64,000 nt of DNA from Lolium rigidum. Lineage: Eukaryota; Streptophyta; Magnoliopsida; Poales; Poaceae. Location of the stretch: positions 35,908,620-35,972,619 of the forward strand of contig NC_061511.1 in assembly GCF_022539505.1 (NCBI RefSeq), read 5' to 3'. The translations under genes and the position numbers were made by a program. The first letter of the stretch is position 1. Each line of letters opens with the position of its first letter. This document shows positions 42,645-56,273 of this stretch, one piece after another. The notes under the pieces were generated by a model. It worked only from the letters and a program-made list of their open reading frames with translations. It ran no database searches and was not told the DNA's origin.

Positions 42645-45040
42645 GCCCATCCGTATCTTGAATTATTATTATTAGTGCTAAATACAGAGATTAGATCATG
42701 TTTATTTTGCTTTGTATTAGTATTGTCTAAGTTCTAGTCGATCAAATGTACGGCAGCATGGCGTAGCGATGGATCAACAGCACCGAGATATAGCGGAGTG
42801 AGTGCATTCAAGCAGATCAGCAAGCCAGGAGATGAGTGCATGCCAGTGTACGTGGTTTAGTTAAACTTAGTCATATGCATGTGTATTAGGTGACAGGGTG
42901 AGTAGGGCAGTGCAGTGCATGTAGAAAGATGTGTGGTCTACCTACGTGCAAGTGTTGGTGTTGTAGTGTCAAGATGCATTTTGTTGGCTTGGTACGCGTG
43001 GCCATTGATAAGGAGCCACCCAAGTTCTAAATGTGTGCGTGTGTGTAGCTGCTACAGAGTGGTTAGTGGATCAATTAGTCTGGCTTGACCAAGCTATTAT
43101 ATAAAGGCTTGTAACCTGGTTGTTTATTTGACAAGTTGAACAAGAGAAAAGGCACAAGTGTACAAAACCTCTGCTTGCTTCTTCCCAATTGTATTAATAT
43201 GTGTTGATCTTTGGGCAAATCTATCATGAAAACCTTAGCTTGGTCGCTCCTTTGGCCGAGCTAGTGCTATTAGTCAATGGCGAAACCAACCCATACAAGC
43301 TACACTGCTACTCAAGTGAAATCAATCTATTATTAGCTAGCTGCAAACAAAATCTAGTGCCCCGTTGCTCGCGATTTCACAGCATCACCCTAGTGTTACA
43401 AATTTCATGATAGGTAGGATTCCAGTTTTCTGGACATTTTTATAACAAGGCAAAAAACGTATTTGATGATTAATGTGGAACAAAGTGCAAACATCACAAC
43501 TCTCCATCAGCACATGACAATTTCATCAGCTAGTACATGTTATAGAATGAGAGTGACAAAATCTTTCAATAAGCCTTAATATTTGAGTTTACAAACTCAT
43601 GCTAGTACATTCTATCTGTACCAAGTAGGTAGTATTATGGATATAAATACATGAGAACATGCAGCACCAGCTAGCCAAGCATGCATCTACCATCTAGTGC
43701 AACCTTGAGCGACCTAGAGAGGCCCACCTTGATGGTAAGTCCAAGCCAAAAATATAACCATCTAGAGCATGCATACATACTAGTATTCACAACACAGATT
43801 AATTAACCAAGAATACAACCTAACCAAAATACGGAAAATGGACAATCGACTACCACTCAACACTACAAGCAACTTCAACAATAGATCACAGATGTTGCCC
43901 GCAGCAGCACCACTGGAGCCGAGATGCCTTTCCACATACATAGTTGGTAACAACCATGTAGTCCTCCACAATATCCTGGAAAAAACATGATGGTCAGCAG
44001 ACAAGTTTTAGAAACAACAAATCCGGAGGATGGTTTCAACATAATCCACACACCAGACTGCAGCACCAGGACATCTACAGGCCACCACACAATCAAAAAG
44101 TGCTTGTATTTAGTCAAGGCATGTGCCAGATCCGACGAATCTTATCAATTGCAAGAAGCAGCAACCATGAACCAACTAGCATAGACATCATAGATAGCTA
44201 CTAATGAGTTTATGAAAGGTTCAAAACAAGGAGGCAATATCGTCTTACGCAACATTAATTGTTTTGGAGATCTACTTCAGATCAGCTACAACAAGCTAAT
44301 GGAATTATGGAACACGCCAACATTTCCAGGAAATCAATCAGACATTCACTCTAAAGAACACATTTTTTTCTACTTCTTCCCAAAGGAAATGGAAAAATTC
44401 CAGGACATCAATTTTTCACATTCTGCATCATGACATGTTTGTGCAACTACAAGAATCTACATATATCGATCGCTTCAATCATGCGCATGTGTGTGTCATA
44501 CCTGCGCGTTGACTTGGTACCTTGCCATGCCCTGGCTCCAAGGCTGGGGCTCCACTCGCCAGTCTAGCAGAGGCCCCTGGAGTGCTGGCCGGAAGCAGGA
44601 GCAGCAGGTCAGAGGTGCAGCTCCTCGTTGACACCGACAGCAACTCAGGGTGTACCACTGCCTATGCAAGATCTGGAACAAAAATGCCGCAGATAGCGAG
44701 GGATACAATGGACCAACCAGAGCGGCGTGAAGAGAAATCTTCAACAACCACCCCTGCCTACACATACACACCAACAAACTTAAGTAAAATTTGTGCAGCT
44801 CAACACAAACAAGCTCTGTTGATGTATAAGATAGGAGATCCATATAAACACCACACTAGTAAAGGAGCCTCAACAATTCCACTTGCCCTTGAATAAAACA
44901 CAAAAATTGTTCAGCAGAAACTGATGAATGAGCCAAATGACAATGAATGTTCTGCTCAGCAACCCCAATGAAACCTTTCTTAGTTTAAATTTGCAAAGCA
45001 GTGCTAGAAGCGCCTCATTTCTGGACTTAGTCATCCATGG
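42645..45040. other. AT-rich sequence; possible LTR-like promoter and minus-strand exon-like pieces
   Basis: A TATATAAAG at 43098-43106 precedes sequence resembling the R/U5 part of a Copia-type LTR, but I could not find paired termini. Segment 43985-44132 is repeated at 48753-48905. Exon-like minus-strand stretches with GT/AG ends occur near 43870-43980 and 44515-44690, the latter GC-rich, but no protein family is recognisable. Confidence 0.3.
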
Positions 45041-45042
45041 TA

Positions 45043-45136
45043 CTACCTCTGTTCTTTTTTAATCGACGCGGCAGTACAGCCTAGATAGTAGAGATTGCAT
45101 GCATATAGAGCGTCAATTAAACAGGAACGGAGGGAG
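45043..45136. mobile_element. Stowaway-type MITE
   Basis: This element of about 94 bp has an imperfect terminal inverted repeat (left CTACCTCTGTTC, right GAACGGAGGGAG). It is flanked by TA on both sides (45041-45042 and 45137-45138), as expected for Tc1/Mariner-derived Stowaway elements of grasses. Confidence 0.75.
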
Positions 45137-45304
45137 TATGTACCATCTCAACTCAGCAAGAAGGAAACAAGTATATGGATTGCGACTTGGGAAACCAGTG
45201 ATCACAGAAACACATTGTTCTTACCTAAGGAGAACGATTGGACATGTCAACATGGCGCTGAAGTTATAAGTTCGCGCCAGGGAGGGGAGGATCGTCGGCC
45301 TCCC

Positions 45305-45700
45305 AGCCATAGGCCAGCAGTGATATTCCATCAGGGTCCCAGCATTAGGTCACAATAGATGCCCTCGATGACGAGCTGGATGAAAATCGACAGATAATCA
45401 GATAAGATTTCTTCAATGCCGTTCATAACCATCTGCGCAAAATCAGCCATGACAGGGTATGCCAGGCTTTTACTACCTTTCTTCATCGTAAGGGTTCATC
45501 ACAGAATTCCTGTCAAAGGCACTTCCTTGGGCCAACCATAGACAATGGCTGATGATGAGAGAACTAGCTGCAGAGATGATACGAAAGGGGTTTAGAATCC
45601 TGACCAGATGATGATACATATAGATGAACTAGCAACAGGAAATGAGGACATGCCATCCATTGGCAAATTTCACTCCAGAAGCAAGGAATTGGCTAATGCA
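45305..45700 (-). pseudogene. UDP-glucose 4-epimerase pseudogene fragment
   Basis: The enzyme interconverts UDP-glucose and UDP-galactose using bound NAD. Minus-strand pieces in order are a degenerate LLLEVKFANGW (near 45690-45650, for LLEVMAANGC), then LVLSSSAIVYGWPKEVP (45568-45515, for VFSSSATVYGWPKEVP, which carries the catalytic-region Ser and Tyr environment) and a frameshifted CNEPLR for MNPYGR. After an intron-like gap come QLVIEGIYCDLMLG and PDG (45377-45325, for KLIIEDICRDI and DPDW). Stops and frameshifts show it is not functional. The intron-like gap argues against a processed copy. Neither the Rossmann-fold start nor the C-terminal half was found. Confidence 0.6.
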
Positions 45701-47430
45701 AGATACCAACACAGACTGAATATTATAAATATCAACAGAGTTGCATGTTTCAATCACTCTTAGCATAAGAAGACAAGGGAAACATAATCAATCGATGATG
45801 AAGCAACAACAGAAATATTAAACTATATTATCTCATGGGCATCCATCAGAAGGAAATACCCAAAAGTAAAACAATAGATTAAGCTGTAGGGATTAGTATC
45901 CTCGGTCATATTAGGTACCCATTACAAGTAAATACTAAGAACCTGATTTCACACAACAAGCCAAGTCTTGAACTTTATAAACTTGATAGTGCAATTTATT
46001 TCTAGTCAACCTAGCTTCTTAGTTCACAAGATCCAAAACAAAAAGATACCAGCAAGGCAGACAGCTAGAAACAAGAAGCACTAGAAGGAGGAGTAAAGTA
46101 CTGAGAAAATTTAGAACTTCACATCAGTAATTGAGTTATGGGATTAACGTGCACAAGCTTTACTATTGGTTGCTTCTCAAAATGGTCCTTAACTGAATCA
46201 ATAGTCGAAAGTTTATGGCTGCTTACATCCTTCACCCTCGTAAACTTCATGTCCTTGACCCAGCTGCATAAATATTTACACATCATCAGATATTCGGTTC
46301 GAAAAAATATTGAAGAAAAGATAAAATATTTAAAACTTTTGTTGTCATGGATCATGACATGTATCTACATCCAGAACTACTGGCTAACCAACCAAAAAAT
46401 CAAAGTGAAAAACTGGGACAAGTTGACAAATTCACACGCAAAATCTCACAATCACAATTTCATTCAGGTTACACGCTCTAAAGCGCAATGAAAAAAAAAA
46501 ACAAAGCAGGTAACGTTTTGAGGGCAAATAAATAGTTCATGATTGCTTGTTCAAGTAGCCATGAATCTCTACAAAACCTGTACAAACAACAGCTCAGAAG
46601 CCATATGAAGTCTCTCCATGAATCTCTTCCATGTACACAGGATAAACATGAAACCTCTCTCATAAGCGACAATATTACATTATTTTAATGTCCATTGAAC
46701 TCGCCATGCCGGATTAGAGCAATGTTGCCACTGTTTTCTAGATTCCAAACAATGTAAATTAATTCTGAATCCATTAGTGTTATATCCAAACTCCCAAGGT
46801 CCCCAGGGCCGGCAATCTTTATGTTTATTGTTAGACAATCTCATTTAAACCAAAGGCATCCCCGTTTAACTAGTATACATTTTATTCTGCTAACACTAAA
46901 ATCACTTTTGCTTATATTACTACATCATGGACGGATTCACCTCACCTCATCATGGACACTAAAATATTAGTACATTTTAGAAACCAAAGGAAGGCTGGGA
47001 CAGAACTCAAGTAACACTTGATTAACAACCTCAGTGCTATTTAATCATCCTTCTAACTACATTAAATTGACACGTTTCAGAAATATAAAATCATCATAAA
47101 AACTAAGATTTCAAGTGTATGAATGCCAAGTAAATAGGAGAACTTAAGGATCGGATAGTAAAATGACAACCACTAGAAGTTTGCTTAAATAGCAGGCTAA
47201 AAAAGTACATATCTAGTCAGGTGAGGTGAAAGTAAAATAGTTTTCTTAAATAGCAGATGATCTCAGTGCACATGATACTTTTTCTGAGTAAGCCACTTAA
47301 CTGTCCTTAGCTAGTGAGGCAAATTCCTATTTTCTAAACTCAAAGAAACAAGGCTGATGTGATATTACACTATCACCTCCAGGAACATGAGAAGGCAGTG
47401 TGAATGATATAAATGACCAAAGAAATGAAG
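45701..47430. other. AT-rich sequence without a recognised gene
   Basis: A short minus-strand stretch at 46217-46253 (LGQGHEVYEGEG) has good splice-site-like ends but no partner I can assign. Nothing else is supported. Confidence 0.25.
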
Positions 47431-47890
47431 CCAAGAAGCCAAATCTCAGGTATTGTCAGTACTCATTCCTGGAATAAATTTTAGCACTTATAGATACTAG
47501 AACTAGGTAGAGATTACTCGTTTTCTAGTTCAATTTCAGTATATAGACAATGTAAGGACGTTGCAGGTGCAATCAAAGCATAGAACAAAGCATTCTAGAT
47601 CTTTGTTTAGTATCCCCAGTTATCTCAGTAGCAAATACCTTGCGAATTTACAAAAGAGAGTAAGAATGACAAGCAAGTATCAATATTTGTTTTAGTTCCA
47701 CCAATTCTAGCGCTAGATTGGGGTAGGTTGCTACTAAGGAGTCATGGCCAACTTTGAATGTGACATGCTTCCTGACATTTATTTGATTCAAATTATGAAG
47801 AATGATGGCCTCTTGACTTTGACACATACCCTATATATTGAGTGCCCAAAATAGAAAAGGAGATAGGATGAATTTGGGTTCTTCTAACCA
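47431..47890. repeat. dispersed direct repeat, copy 1
   Basis: This 460-bp segment recurs at 49045-49505 in the same orientation with few differences. It contains no recognised coding or terminal-repeat structure. Confidence 0.85.
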
Positions 47891-49044
47891 CAAGATCGAC
47901 TAAGGACAATGATGCCAGTGAACTGAAGGTGAACCAGTAGCTCACCGGAGAGCATATAGCCAAGGCTGAACTTCACTGCCAATCACAGAGCACATGGGAG
48001 CTAGAAAACTGAAGGTGAACCAGTAGTTCACCGGAGTCCGGAGAGCATGTAACCGAGGCTGAACATCGCCGCTTCCAAGCCAAGGAGGTAGTCCAAGCTG
48101 GGGACCATATCAAGCACGCATCATCTCAAGCTAGAGATGAAAAAACAAGGCAGAAGTGTACAACTTGGAACGATCTGCTCTAATTTTTTCACTTCATCCT
48201 TTCCTGGGACATACAAAGTCTGAATTACCTGTGACGAAACAGTTCAGGAATCTAAACTGTTTGGGTGATGTTGATGCCAACTTAGTTGTTATATTGTTGA
48301 TTTAAGCACTATTTGAAAAAATGGGAAATTTACGTGAAAGCAAAAAAGTTATTTTGAATTATGGATGGTTCTGGATATGCTCACATATTTCATAACAAGA
48401 GAAATTAAACTATGTCATTGAGAACAAAATAATACTTTCAACTACCATGCAACTGATAAGATCAAAGATCCATGTCGATTCAAGGGCCTCGATAATTCTA
48501 AGCTTCAAGACATCACTACAACATGTCTTAAAAATATTCGCTGCTTATCTTGTTCATCACATACTCGCATCAGAAAATGCACCATCGTAGCCAGAACATG
48601 CAATTGCACTCCTTCATGCACAAGTAGATTACACAGTTGAAGAACTGATATGGTATATTGGAGCTGCAGCTAGAGAAGAAAAAGGAACCAAACAACTTCC
48701 TATGTTCATTTAGGTCCACACATTAGTTTGACTACAACTATCATTCAACAAAAACATGATGGTCAACAGATCAGTTTTAACAACATCAAATTTGGAGGAT
48801 GGTTTTGACTTAAAGCCACTCCACACTGCAGCACCATGAAACTCTACATGCCTTCACGCAATCGAAAGAGCATGTATTTAAACATGGCAAGTGCTAGATC
48901 AGAGAACACAAAGCATTCAAGCTGACCACAATCTAAGTCCTGGTTCAAAAAAAGAAAAAGAAAAAGGGAAACCAGTTTATTTCTTGGCAGTTAGCCATAA
49001 TTTGAGGTACCATGAATACATAACTTGTACCGTACAAATAATAT
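47891..49044. other. AT-rich spacer between the 460-bp repeats
   Basis: A small tandem duplication lies near 47925-48065 (AACTGAAGGTGAACCAGTAG twice). 48753-48905 repeats 43985-44132, and 48655-48740 resembles 52171-52265. No gene is recognised. Confidence 0.35.
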
Positions 49045-49505
49045 CCAAGAAGTCAAATCTCAGGTATTGTCACTACTCATTCCTAGAATAAATTTTAGCA
49101 CTTATAGATACTAGAACTAGGCAGAGATTACTCGTTTTCCAGTTCAAGTCAAGTATTTAGACAATGCAAGGAGGTTGTAGGTGCAATCAAAGCATAGAAC
49201 ATAGCATTCTAGATCTTTGTTTAGTATCCCCAGGTATCTCAGTAGCAAATACCTTGCAATTTTACAAAAGAAAGTAAGAATACCTTGCAAGTATCAATAT
49301 TTGTTTTAGTTCCACCAATTCTACTGCTAGATTGTGGGGTAGGTTCCTAGTAAAGAGTCATAGCCAACTTTGAATGTGACATGCTTCCTAACATTTATTT
49401 GATCCAAATTATGAAGAATGATGGCCTGCTGACTTGGACACATACCCTATATATTGAGTCCCCAAAATAGAAAAGGAGATAGGATGAATTTGGGTTCTTC
49501 TAACC
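49045..49505. repeat. dispersed direct repeat, copy 2
   Basis: This is the second copy of 47431-47890. Their separation of 1614 bp and the other local duplications suggest repeated segmental copying in this region. Confidence 0.85.
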
Positions 49506-50529
49506 TCAATCTCATGGAGTGCCACCTGGGAATCCCAAAGTTTGATGATAGAGATGTATCTCTATGTCATCAAAAAGATGGTGCGCTGCTCGGCACGGGA
49601 CACACCCAGGCACTGTAGCGCGAGAACTGTTTTGGTGATCCCTGCCATACACAAGCAAGTTTCTTACGGCAAAGAGATAAACAAATAATGCAAGACAAAA
49701 AGCCAGGGCCACTTATGTTTTATTGTCAAGAAAAAATTTGTACTACTTCAGATGATTAACAAATGCAAGTTTAATTAGTTGTAGTGTTGGAAATTTAGCC
49801 ATGACCTTGGAGTTCCAATCCTACGAATAAATGACCTAACAACACGTTCACTACAGGTTAAAGCTTTGGTACAAGGCAGTGGTCATAATAAAACAACAAT
49901 GAATGGATATGCAAAACCAGTTTGACAAGTGAACATAACTCTTCTGAAATTACAAATCAATTACTAGAATGAATGGAACTGGATGCAGATAGGCCTCTAA
50001 AATTTAGCACGGGATAGATGATCAAAGATAGAGCTAAAAACATTAAGCTACCAGGTCTCACGATATGAGTACATAAACCAGGCCCATGGTAAATAAGTAT
50101 CGCTTTATGAAAATTATAATGTACAACTACAATGTAGCTTTATTATGAACGGGAACATGAAACACAACCAAGCCAACAATGTTCAGAGACATTGCCCTGC
50201 TTCTGAATTTGCACATTGTCCAGGTAGGGTGCAAACACTTAAGCTCCATGCAGATGCATTTGAAATCGACAGTATATGGAGAGTGCGCTCATTGCACACA
50301 GAACGAGCAGTTTGACCAATAATAATTTGCACAACTATTCGCTGCCTGGGTGGAAATGAGCTGGTAAATAGAAGTCTAAAGTCAACTAAATTACTGAAAG
50401 ACCCGAACATTGAAGGTAATTTTTTAATAACATCCATATACTCAATCAAAAAACCTGAAATTTCCATGCATTTAGGCGGAACAAATAATACATAGTGATG
50501 AAGAATATGATCCCATAAAGTATCAATAC

Positions 50530-52608
50530 CTTGATAAGGGCATCCCTCTTTGCTAACTCCTCTTCAATCCTTCTGGTTAGAGACAATAAATCGGCAGTTG
50601 ATTCTATCATCTTTGGGGTTAGTGGACTTATGTTTTGCCTGTAAAGTGTAGGTGCCAAATAAGCATGCAAACTACACATGGGTTTCCAGAAATGTAAAAA
50701 CTAACGCTCTAACCATATTACAACAATTAGTTAAAGCTCTCTACAGCAGACACATAAAAGAGTACAAGTTAGATATCTACACACTACTATTAAACAGTGA
50801 GCAACGATCTGGTCGCAATTGAACTTTCTAATCACAAACTGAGTTATAATTACAGTCCCTAATGGCCAAATGGTGATAGTAAACACCAAAAAAACTAGAT
50901 GCCAAGTTTTGGTACATGTACCTAAATTCATAATTCAATCCGGCGAAACATAATGTTAGTAAAAAAAGTTTGCCCTTTATTGGACATCCAGATCACATAG
51001 CAACAATATACATAAGAAAAATACTAAGGTGCATCAAGCACAACTCATACAAAACAACGAACATCAAGGAAAGATGATGCACATCATCAATGTTTCCAAG
51101 TCTCGCATCAAAGCATCGAAACCATCTATATCACGCACATGAGGTGCTAGAAAAAAAAAACCTACTGTATAGAGAAAGCAGCTGGACCAAGGCACATGGT
51201 GACATTTCCTTGTCTTCCAGCTTACAAGTGATGCATGAGGTCCTCCGGCTATCATCTAGACCTCGTTATCCTCAAAAAGAAACAAAAAAATGGTCAGCAG
51301 AGCAAATTCAGCAATAATATCTCAGATATGGCATAATTAATATTGATTAAGATTGCGAATAGACTTGAGCATTCATATTGTTGTGGAGCAAACATAGCCA
51401 AATTGCAGATACAACGGAATGGTGAATCAGAATAATTAAATGCTATAATGCTTACCACTCAGCCTTTCCAGGCTCCGTAGGAACTACAACCACAAAACCA
51501 GTAAGTGCACCCTCTAGGTCTGTCTCGTCCATACCTGCAGAAGAATACTTGTTCAACATCACACTGGGCAGCGTCTTATCCATCAATCACTACATTTGTC
51601 AAATTTATAGCTCTTGCAAAATCAGAAAAGTATCACTTAAATAACAGAGCTAGATTCTCTTCTTATTAGTCCAGCTAATTAAGCCTAATCAGATAAGGTC
51701 CTTATGATTCATCATAAAAAAACAAGCAGACAAGGGTAACAACATTGCACAACTAAACAATATATACAGTTTCGGTACTCAATTTACAGTATTTCGAGAC
51801 CATGATAGTATAAACAACATGACAGGTTCAAGAACATCATCCACTGTTTGACTAGGATACAGAGTACCCTACGCATGCCATGATCTAGAAAAGCATGTCT
51901 AAATTCCAGGGACGGACTTTTCTTGAGCTCACAACAACACACGGGTGCAGACAATCGATAGTTAAAGTAAAGAGAAAACAACTTTTACCAGCCTGCATAA
52001 CACATGTCACAAGTTCTACTTGCGTCTGGGAGAAGGTGAGCTGCAGCTCCAAACTACCACTGAAGATGCTCCTTCCTCTAGAACCCCTGAGAGACGTGAC
52101 AATGTAGTTAGCATGTGCAGGTTAAAGAGCTGATGCAATTTTAAGTGAACTCTATTTTAAAACAGCAAGGTATAATGGAGCTGCAGTTAGAGAAGAAAGA
52201 GACTAAACAACTAGATCCTATGTTAATTTAGGCCCACACATTAACTTGACTACAACAGTAACTAGAAATTAACCATTGAAAGGCCAACTTTAAGGATGAC
52301 AATATATCAATCTCTCAAAGTTTTACAAACCATTATGTACAGGAGCAGAGGAAATTAAAAGCTACAGCAATGAGATAATTCTGGTTTAAACTGGACAAGA
52401 GATCAAACAATTATGCATACAACACTAGCATCATAAGCTGGTTGTTAACTGCAACTTAAATCAGACATAACAAATAGTAGAGCTATGCTCTGAACTGTCT
52501 CCATAACATAGGAATTTTTGGCATGTAGAGGAGAAAGAAGAGGAGCCCATGGACTCACCTAAAACACAGAGGTGTAGAAGAAGGCCACCGCTGCCACGGT
52601 TGCGTCAT
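50530..52608 (-). CDS. unidentified gene: four phase-matched exons (partial model)
   Basis: I do not recognise the protein. Four minus-strand exons with GT/AG borders join in one frame: 52559-52608 (ATG, MTQPWQRWPSSTPLCF), 51989-52086 (GSRGRSIFSGSLELQLTFSQ onward), 51456-51534 (MDETDLEGALTGFVVVVPTE onward) and 50530-50638 (QNISPLTPKMIE, then LLSLTRRIEEELAKRDALIK). Lengths of 50, 98, 79 and 109 bases make the split codons Arg, Gly and Trp read through at the three junctions, which chance rarely gives. The fourth exon is helical and charged, like a coiled coil. The next exon must begin in phase 0; 49570-49641 would add 23 residues and a stop but is uncertain. The start could lie further upstream. 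It may be a real small gene or a captured fragment. Confidence 0.5.
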
Positions 52609-53054
52609 TGTTGACTCACCACCATAGCATGGCAGCATGAATGGAGGTTGAAGTATGACTGCTACATATATCAACAAAGTGCTATCTTAGAACATGCATA
52701 TACACTGTAAAAGTCATAAGCTGGCAGTTGGTTGGCTAGACCAGCATGGCATGTAAAAATAAACATAAAATACGATGCCATTCTCAAATTAGACAAACCA
52801 ACATTGGAAATCACTTGGCTGCCAACCTTTGAAGTGCATCATGCATACTGCTACCTCTTCCTTTAATTCATCCATTGGTTCCAATTCACTCAACTTCAAA
52901 TTTTAGTCTGCAAGTACAAAGAGTTCGATGAGTACAAGAATAAAAACTCATTCTAAAAAGGAATTATAGTGATAGTTAAGTTCCACAGAAAATAAGCAGG
53001 ATAGTTCTTTCAACCTGAATGTTTCCAACCTGAAAATAAGCAGGATAGTTCTCT
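52609..53054. other. AT-rich upstream sequence of the unidentified gene
   Basis: No TATA box, repeat or coding sequence is convincingly recognised here. Confidence 0.25.
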
Positions 53055-53133
53055 AATGTGGATGTATCTAGACACATTTTAGTTCTAGATACATCCATAT
53101 TGAAGTCAATTAATATGAATCGGAGGGAGTATC
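53055..53133. mobile_element. truncated Stowaway-type MITE
   Basis: The right half of a Stowaway element is visible: ATGTATCTAGACACATTTTA, the complementary arm TCTAGATACATCCAT, and the terminus CGGAGGGAGTA. The left terminus is missing. Confidence 0.6.
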
Positions 53134-53218
53134 TATGTTGCCAACCTCTTCTCAAAACGAAAGTAATTTAGCACAGCAAAGACCCCTTGCACTACTATAA
53201 CCCTAGCTCATAAAGAAA

Positions 53219-53920
53219 ATGATTCACGTGTTTCCCCGATTACACCAGCAAACATCTGTTTCGAGTGTTGCTTGGAACGCCTCCCTGTTGCGCCTCGCCT
53301 CCCGGGAGATTCCCCAGTTCCGGCGGCACCCTCTAACACCACTGAGCCCATGGCGGCACCCTCTAACACCACTGACTATGTCCCGACACATCCCGACTCC
53401 ATGGCGCTGCTGCATCAGCTGGACACCACCGCCCGCCCACCGGCAGAGCCTCCAGCCTCGCCTTGACCGGCGACACCAAGCCCGCCCTCACCTCGAGGGG
53501 CGACACCGAGTCCGCCGTCAACTCCGACCTTGATTCTCGATTTGGGCCGCATGGCCACCCTCGAGCTCCCGTCGACGGACCAGCTGGGATCTCACAGCGG
53601 CCTCCTTGTCCAGATCGCACCGGCCTCAATGCCCGCCCAATCGGGTAGGATCTCTCTTAGTAGAGACGTGCTCAACTGGCAAATCAATCCCGTTACTTTT
53701 TTTTTCTTTTGACGGGGCGCACCACCACACATGCGTAGAAAGCGACGCGATGGACGGCGGCCAAGGAGGCGGACACGGCCGCAGCAGCCAGTCAGAGGGT
53801 GATGGAGGTGACCGGTGGGTGGCCATGGCTCGCGACGCGGAACTGAGGTGGGGAGTAGTACTTGTGCAGCTGCTTTGCCGTGGTGGGGGATCTGGTCACT
53901 AGGTGGTGTCAAGGATATCA
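53219..53920. other. GC-rich island with open frames on both strands
   Basis: The composition switches abruptly to GC-rich with small repeats (GGCGGCACCCTCTAACACCA twice at about 53319-53373). A T-rich run lies at 53697-53709. The long frames lack family similarity. It may be an old captured first exon or promoter, but nothing specific supports this. Confidence 0.3.
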
Positions 53921-56273
53921 GAAAGTATGTAGTAGGCGCTACACGTGACCACATGAGCGTCGACAACCTTATCATTTTACTAAACGGCGTTAGACACGTG
54001 TTGGATGGGCAAGACATGCTCACGTATCCATCTGGTTACCAACGTTCATTCATATTGAACTGTTGGGTCAATAAGCATAGCCTTTTATTTTCAGAAAAGA
54101 AGCAGCAGGTGCAAATGTTCTACTTGTAACAGATGCAGAGCATTTGAACTCAAAATGGAATCCAACTGGCCAATAGCGAGAGTAGTAACAAATTCTATTA
54201 AATTTTACTAGTTCGTAACACTTAAAATGTAAGCAATGCTACTGCCATGCATTGTGTACAAATGCTCTTTAGTCTTTACCAATTATTCGAATTCATAAAA
54301 CAACAATACTAAATCGAATGCAGAAGTCCTTATGCAAATTGCTATCCATGGTAGGAAGTAAAAGGGATCCAGTACAGCTTAAATATAAACCAGTTGAGAT
54401 AAATTCATCATCCAAATAAGAATGGACGTTACAATATTCCATAAGCACCTGCTGCACCACAACAAGAGAAATGCAGTGTAGTACATTAAAATGCTGACGC
54501 CACTAAGCCAAAAATAGAGATGAAGTGAAATGCCTAAAGTGTTTTACTCCCAACAATACCCTCTGCTATCTGGGCTAATCCTACTGTATCCTATTACTAG
54601 TAGTATAATATATGTTCAATTTACAAGTACTATAGGCTAGTACTTGGAAAGCACATGTTCCCAAACACTAATCAATAAACAAGCCAATCAAGGCTTATTT
54701 TATGACCCCCATAAGACAATAATACTTGTCGCTCTAAAAGTTGACCCGACGCATAACATTCCCCGGTCGAATTTTTAAACATAACGGCAAATGAGTAGCT
54801 AAATCAGCAGTTGATGCGCCACGGCAACGCAAACATACTCGTGAAGAAGAATAAAAATGGGCCATGCATAGTTAGCTAGTAGTACCTACTAGCACATTCA
54901 GAGCAAACAAACTGTAAGACAATAGTACTACTTTTTTTTCTTGTTTCAGCAACCGCAACAAACAAACCAGCCTATCATGGGTGACAAAATGCTCTGAAAT
55001 CAGATGAAATCGCACTATATGAACTACATCAGGATCAAACAAACATAGTTCGCACAATATAAATCAGCCATCCAAGTAACCAATTGCAAATAAGTCATAT
55101 ATTGGACTGCTGGGTCAATAAGCCAAGCCTTTTTTATGTTCAGAAAAGAAGCAGCAGTGTACTGTTACACTTGTACCAGATGCAGACCATTTAGAGTCAA
55201 AATGGAAACTAATTGAAATGTTACTGAAAATTGATCCAATGCTACTGCCATCATGAAGAAATGCTCTTCATTCTTTACCGAGCACTCAAATTCAGGAAAC
55301 TGAAATACTCAACTAGTATGCAAAAGTCACTATGCAAAATTGATATCCATGGTTGAAGCAAATAAAACGCAGCATTGTGTATTATTGAGGCACGGAGAGG
55401 AATTGTGGTGTTCACTTGGTCAAACAAAAAGCATTTTCCTTATTTTTATTTATCCTAAAAAACAGTGTTCCAAATTTATTCCTGGGAAGGTGACTAAAGA
55501 AGACAAGACTGGATTTGGTAGTAAGAATATTTGCAATGAATCAGATAAATCTTCACACTTCACCAGGGAAGCAGAGACAAGACATATTTTGGTAGCAAAA
55601 ATCTTCACACTGAACCCGAGAAAATCTTGCAAAGAACCCTCCAAACACGAAAATAAGAGGGAGAAGCGGTTTGCAAAACATACACTCGCCCTTGCACAAA
55701 CTAGAGAAAAACATGTACCCAGGTGAACCATTTTCCTTATTTTTGTTTAGTCAAGAAAAACATAGGATCAAAGATTATGCCTGGGAAGTCGAGAAAATAA
55801 GACAAGACATAATTTTGGTAGTAAGAATCTTCACGCAGAACCAGAGAAAATCATACAAAGAATCCACGACATGAAAAGAAGAGTAACTAAGAAGCGTAGC
55901 AGAGGCTCGCCATTGTAAAACAACAGAGCAAAACATGTACCCGAATAAGGGGGCTTAACCCTGTATGCAAGACAACATGAACGAAAAGGTACAATTATAA
56001 GACAATCATATCACAATGAAACATGAAGGGGCCACTAGTTGTCTAAACGACTGCTGCAAATTAGAGAAAACATGTGTAGAATGTGAACATTGTGCAAACA
56101 TGTACATACATCCAGACTGGCCACAAGACACCAAAATTTCCTAGAAAAAATTCTTACAGAAATCCTGCTTTCTCATAGCCTATTGCTTGCATTTGGCAAA
56201 CACACACAGCAGATCACCATCTGCAGCAACCATGAATATCAGACCAGAAGAGTTGAAGAGAGTGAGATTACCT
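53921..56273. other. AT-rich sequence with local duplications
   Basis: Segments at 54050-54180 and 55095-55215 are related (both contain GGGTCAATAAGC and TTCAGAAAAGAAGCAGCAG). The segments from 55435 and 55735 also share TTCCTTATTTTT, CCTGGGAAG and AGAAAATC motifs in order. No gene is recognised. Confidence 0.35.

Noticed and set aside
42960..43410. Solo Copia LTR
   Set aside because: A TATA box and U5-like sequence are suggestive, but no TG/CA ends with a matching 5-bp duplication could be located.
49512..49712. Minus-strand frame of 66 residues near 49.6 kb as a separate gene
   Set aside because: No family similarity; at most part of it (49570-49641) could be a terminal exon of the unidentified gene.
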